Positions 60,896 through 64,000 of a DNA stretch of 64,000 nt are shown in pieces (within the stretch, counting starts at the first letter, position 1; each line of letters begins with the position of its first letter). The position numbers were made by a program, and so were the translations under genes. The notes beneath the pieces are model-generated. The model was not told where the DNA came from and did no database searches. It was given only the letters and a program-made list of their open reading frames with translations. Source of the DNA: Pigmentiphaga litoralis. Its GTDB lineage: Bacteria; Pseudomonadota; Gammaproteobacteria; Burkholderiales; Burkholderiaceae_B. Location: the NCBI RefSeq assembly GCF_013408655.1, contig NZ_JACCBP010000002.1:62001-126000 (forward strand), read 5' to 3'.

Positions 60896-61891
60896 TCAGT
60901 CCAGCTGGATCTTGGCCGCCTTGATCACGCCATCCCAGCGCTGCATTTCCGCCGTGATGAACGTCTTGGCCTGTTCCGGCGACATGGCATCCACCCGCCC
61001 GCCCAATTCTTCGATCTGCTTGGTCACTTCCGGCGACCGCAGCGTCTGCGCAATCGCGTCCGACATCTTGGCCACGATATCGGCCGGCGTGCCGGCCGGG
61101 GCCAGCACCGGGTTCCATTCATACACTTCGTAGTCCGTCACGCCCGATTCAAGCAGCGTCGGCACCTGCGGCAGCGCGCCGACCCGGGTCGCGCCCGTCA
61201 CCGCCAGCGCGCGCAGCTTGCCCGACTTCACATGCTGCAGGCCCGATGCCGTGTTCGCAAAAAAGATCGGCACCTGGCCGGCCATCACGTCGGTCATGGC
61301 CGGGCCACCGCCCTTGTACGGCACATGCAGCAGTTCAAGCTTCAGCCGCTGCGCGAACAGCGCGCCGGCCAGATGCTGCGCCGACCCGTTGCCCGACGAT
61401 GCATAGGCCAGCGATTCGGGCTTGCTGCGGATCGCCTGGATCAATTCCTGCACGTTCTTTTGCGGCAGGGTCGGCGTCACCACCAGCATGTTCGGAAAGC
61501 GGGCCAGTACCGACACGGGCGTGAAATCGCGCGCGGTGTCGTACGGCAGCTTCTTGAACAGCGACGGGTTGGTCGAGAACGACGCGGCATCGACCATGAA
61601 GGTATAGCCATCGGGCGCGCTGCGGGCCACGTTCGCGGCGGCGATCTGGCCGCTGCCGCCCGGGCGGTTCTCCACCACCACGGTCTGGCCCAGGATCTGG
61701 CCCACCTTGGGCGCGATCAGGCGGGCCATGGTGTCCGCGCCGCCACCGGGGGCATAGGTCACGACCAGGCGGATCGGCATGCGTGCCGGCCACGCGGCCT
61801 GTTGCGCGGTCGCGGGCGCGGCCGCGGCAAACGATACGGCCAGCGCGCCGAGCGCGGTCAGGCGGGGAAGGGAGGTCAGACGGGCAAACAT
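60896..61891 (-). CDS. Bug/TctC-family periplasmic solute receptor 3
   Basis: 331 residues from the ATG at 61891. Signal peptide MFARLTSLPRLTALGALAVSFAAAAPATAQ, then the TctC body MPIRLVVTYAPGGGADTMARLIAPKVG, VVENRPGGSGQIAAANVARSAPDGYTFMV, LELLHVPYKGGGPAMTDVMAGQV and RVGALPQVPTLLESGVTDYE. It lies 73 bp downstream of a GntR gene and beside a divergent amidohydrolase gene, the usual setting of a small carboxylate-use locus. The substrate is unknown. No membrane partners are nearby. Confidence 0.92.
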   Translation of the reverse strand: MFARLTSLPRLTALGALAVSFAAAAPATAQQAAWPARMPIRLVVTYAPGGGADTMARLIAPKVGQILGQTVVVENRPGGSGQIAAANVARSAPDGYTFMVDAASFSTNPSLFKKLPYDTARDFTPVSVLARFPNMLVVTPTLPQKNVQELIQAIRSKPESLAYASSGNGSAQHLAGALFAQRLKLELLHVPYKGGGPAMTDVMAGQVPIFFANTASGLQHVKSGKLRALAVTGATRVGALPQVPTLLESGVTDYEVYEWNPVLAPAGTPADIVAKMSDAIAQTLRSPEVTKQIEELGGRVDAMSPEQAKTFITAEMQRWDGVIKAAKIQLD

Positions 61892-61964
61892 GGAATCTCC
61901 AGTTGCGGGCTCTGCGGCCCGCGGTAATCGAGTGAAGCGACCCACTTGCGGTCGATCTTGTGGA

Positions 61965-62705
61965 TTAGCGGATTTCGGCCCGATAACGGAAGTGGTCGGC
62001 GTTCCCGACGGTGACGCGAAATTCAATGCGCCGGCCGGCCAGGTCGAATGCCACGCGTTCCACACGCAGCGCGGGGTGGCCCACCGGCAGGTCCAGCGTG
62101 CGGGCCTGCGCGGCCGACAGCCGGTCGAAGCTCAGCTCATCCACCGCTCGGTTCACCGTGATGCCCAGGCGTTCGGCATACATCGGATACATCAGCGGCG
62201 AAAAATCCTTCTTGTCGAGATCCAGCAGCGCCTTGAACGGGCCATGCGGCACCCATAGCGTTTCCAGCAACTGCACCTTGCCGCCCCAGCAGCGCTGACG
62301 TTCGATGCAGATCGCCTGCTCGTCGGCGGCCAGCAGCAACTCACGCGCAGCCAGCGCGGGCGCCTTGACTGCCTTGACGCTCTTGATGCGCGACGCCGGC
62401 ACATCGCCTTCCGCCGACCCGAAGCGGAAAAAGCGCAGCATGGTCGCGCCCGTCAACCCGCCGCGCACGAACGTGCCGCGGCCGTGGATGCGTTCCAGCA
62501 GGCCGTCTTCGACCAGCGACTGGATCGCGCCGCGCATGGTGCCCAGCGCCACACCGTAGAACTCGCTCAGCGCGCTTTCGGCCGGGATGGCCTCGCCCGC
62601 TTTCCATTCACCCGCCAGCACGCGGCCGCGCAGGGCCAGCGCGATGCGCGCCCACAAGGGCTGCGACTGCGTGTACTTGTCTGAAGCGGGGGAGGATGCG
62701 GGCAT
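61965..62705 (-). CDS. GntR-family regulator, HutC type (UTRA domain)
   Basis: 246 residues. The winged helix is LWARIALALRGRVLAGEWKAGEAIPAESALSEFYGVALGTMRGAIQSLVEDGLLERIHGRGTFVRGG. The C-terminal UTRA ligand domain follows (AICIERQRCWGGKVQLLETLWVPHGPFKALL, PVGHPALRVERVAFDLAGRRIEFRVTVGNADHFRYRAEI). It is divergent from an amidohydrolase gene; the 77-bp gap holds a perfect palindrome that is a likely operator. It probably represses the amidohydrolase and the tctC gene behind it until the substrate is bound. Confidence 0.93.
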   Translation of the reverse strand: MPASSPASDKYTQSQPLWARIALALRGRVLAGEWKAGEAIPAESALSEFYGVALGTMRGAIQSLVEDGLLERIHGRGTFVRGGLTGATMLRFFRFGSAEGDVPASRIKSVKAVKAPALAARELLLAADEQAICIERQRCWGGKVQLLETLWVPHGPFKALLDLDKKDFSPLMYPMYAERLGITVNRAVDELSFDRLSAAQARTLDLPVGHPALRVERVAFDLAGRRIEFRVTVGNADHFRYRAEIR

Positions 62706-62732
62706 GACGTCTCGTTGTCGGACCGTTATACT
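62704..62732 (+). promoter_or_regulatory. Promoter of the amidohydrolase gene
   Basis: ATGACG (62704-62709), a 17-bp spacer and TATACT (62727-62732). It overlaps the divergent gntR start codon. Confidence 0.5.
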
Positions 62733-62745
62733 CGGTCATTGATAG

Positions 62746-62761
62746 CTCTAGTCATCTAGAG
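62746..62761. promoter_or_regulatory. Palindromic operator candidate for the GntR regulator
   Basis: CTCTAG-TCAT-CTAGAG is a perfect inverted repeat in the divergent promoter region, just past the expected start point of the amidohydrolase transcript. Confidence 0.6.
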
Positions 62762-62782
62762 GACGCAGCATAGGGGCCGGTC

Positions 62783-63616
62783 ATGGCAGTTGTCAAATCT
62801 TCGGTGTCGTCGCCTTCCATCGACACCCATTTCCACGTGTTTCCCGCCGATGCCGACGCCGTGCCCGGCGCGCGCTATCGTCCGGCCTACGCCGCCACCC
62901 ATGAGCAATGGGAAGCCCTAGCTCAGCCCTGTGGCGTGCGCGCCGGCGTGCTGGTGCAACCCAGCTTTCTGGGCGCCGACAATCGCGCGCTGCTTGACGT
63001 GCTGGCCCGCGCCCCACACATGCGCGGCGTCGTGCAACTGCGGCCCGACACTTCGGCGGACGAGGTCGCGTCATTGCATGCGGCGGGTGTCCGCGGCGTG
63101 CGCTGGAACATGGCCGGCCGCGTCAACGACGAAGCATGGTCGCACCCACACTGGCCCGCCTTGCTGGCGCAGGTGGCGTCGTTGGGCTGGCACCTGGAAG
63201 TGCATGGCGATGTCGGGGGCATGCCCGCCGCGCTGGCCCGCCTGCCCGACCTGGCCTCGACCGGCATCCGGCTCGTGCTCGACCACTTTGGCAAGCCCGA
63301 CCCCGCTCGCGGCAGCACCTGCGCCACCTTCACCGCCGCCATGTCCCTGGCCGACCACCACCCCGTGTACGTGAAGTGCAGCGCCGCCTACCGCCTGCAA
63401 GGCCAGGACCCCGCCGCGCTGCTGCGCCGCTGGGCAAGCCTGCTAGGCACCGACCGCCTGCTGTGGGGATCCGACTGGCCTTGCACGAACTTCGAGCCGG
63501 ACGCTGACTACGAAGCGCTGCACGCGCTGCCGTCCGCCTGGGCGGAGGAACTTGGCGAAGACGTGCCGTGGGATGCCAACGCGCGGAAGGTGTTTTATGA
63601 CGGCGAGGCGGGGTAA
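62783..63616 (+). CDS. Amidohydrolase-2 family protein, 2-pyrone-4,6-dicarboxylate lactonase-like
   Basis: 277 residues: SSPSIDTHFHVFPADADAVPGARYRPAYAATHEQWEAL has the metal-binding HxH, then GVRGVRWNMAGRVNDEAW, LGWHLEVHGDVGGMPAAL, IRLVLDHFGKPDPARG and GTDRLLWGSDWPCTNFEPDADY (terminal Asp). The order fits LigI-type lactonases and their many uncharacterised relatives, which hydrolyse lactones or decarboxylate. With a TctC receptor and HutC-type regulator next to it, a carboxylic-acid catabolic role is likely. The substrate cannot be read from sequence. Confidence 0.88.
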   Translation: MAVVKSSVSSPSIDTHFHVFPADADAVPGARYRPAYAATHEQWEALAQPCGVRAGVLVQPSFLGADNRALLDVLARAPHMRGVVQLRPDTSADEVASLHAAGVRGVRWNMAGRVNDEAWSHPHWPALLAQVASLGWHLEVHGDVGGMPAALARLPDLASTGIRLVLDHFGKPDPARGSTCATFTAAMSLADHHPVYVKCSAAYRLQGQDPAALLRRWASLLGTDRLLWGSDWPCTNFEPDADYEALHALPSAWAEELGEDVPWDANARKVFYDGEAG

Positions 63617-64000
63617 GGATGATTGAAGCTATCGCCGCGAGGATGGGGCCGGAGCCGTCAACGACGAAGCCGCCCTGATTCCGGGTTGGCCCGCACCACC
63701 CCGCCCCAGATCCAGGACGCGGCGGATCTGGCTCCGCCAGTCCGCCCGCGTCGCCCCTGGGGGAGGCGCGAAGCGCCGCGGGGGGGTATAATACCCATGC
63801 CTTTCCCTGCGTGACTGGCGAATTCTAGGGGCCACTTCAAAGCGGCCACCCTAGGTGGGATCACCACAAGGAAGCGCAGGGTTCTGGCGAGGCAGTGCAC
63901 GGCATCGTTGCGTGCGCTCCGCGCCACGCCGTTCGCCTGGGCAGCCGTAGGCAGTTACGACAATCGTTCCGGTCTTGCCGGGTCGCTTTTTCCCTGGAAA
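63617..64000. other. Window end without recognisable gene (384 bp)
   Basis: It contains ggggtataatacccc-like symmetry around TATAAT at 63787-63792 and an inverted repeat ccaccctaggtgg (63849-63861), but no ORF with family similarity. Whatever these sites serve probably lies beyond the window edge. Confidence 0.45.

Overview
The window is a GC-rich proteobacterial chromosome segment. Its core gene order (nrdA, ampD, ypjD, ffh, proS, rppH, CNP1-like, proB-obgE-rpmA-rplU, ispB), its several Bug/TctC solute receptors, its coq7-type ubiquinone hydroxylase and its two 16-strand-type porins point to Burkholderiales, most likely Alcaligenaceae (Bordetella/Achromobacter/Pigmentiphaga relatives). The species cannot be fixed from sequence alone.

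Layout. 1-15.7 kb is housekeeping: partial nrdA with tandem NrdR boxes, ampD, a PP0621-type protein, ypjD, ffh, a secreted-type aldo/keto reductase, proS, rppH with a lipoprotein, the rplU-rpmA-obgE-proB cluster and ispB. 15.7-17.2 kb is a small accessory patch: tRNA-Pro(CGG), several terminators, an Abi-family HEPN gene and a helically phased TGAC repeat. 17.2-23.1 kb holds a DUF1800/DUF1501 pair, a short membrane peptide, and a TetR/Bcr-CflA efflux pair.

23.2-42.2 kb is a complete-looking gene set for degrading picolinate or a closely related pyridine carboxylate (pic type). It comprises a molybdenum hydroxylase (PicA-like, three subunits, plus a CoxG-like helper), a four-component Rieske hydroxylase (PicB-like, NagG-type oxygenase), an amidohydrolase-2 decarboxylase (PicC), and the lower pathway PicE, PicD (NicX type, iron ligands H265/H318/D320) and PicF. 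Also present are a MarR regulator (PicR-like), an ABC importer, two TctC receptors and an extra 4,5-dihydroxyphthalate-decarboxylase-like protein. The genes lie in five transcription units, and every one is preceded by copies of a TCAG-N4-CTGA palindrome (11 copies counted), which I infer to be the operator of the MarR protein. The expected route is picolinate to 6-hydroxypicolinate to 3,6-dihydroxypicolinate to 2,5-dihydroxypyridine to N-formylmaleamate to maleamate to maleate. No maleate isomerase is in the window.

42.3-64 kb contains two porins, coq7, an OsmC protein, a tandem pair of homologous small RNA genes that display a CCUCC anti-Shine-Dalgarno-like loop, rplM-rpsI, argC with a coiled-coil membrane protein, erpA, uup, a YcaC-like hydrolase with a divergent LysR regulator, anmK with an M23 peptidase, tyrS, a YbhB protein, a histidine phosphatase, and a small catabolic group (TctC receptor, HutC-type GntR regulator, amidohydrolase). 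The last 384 bases contain no gene I can support.
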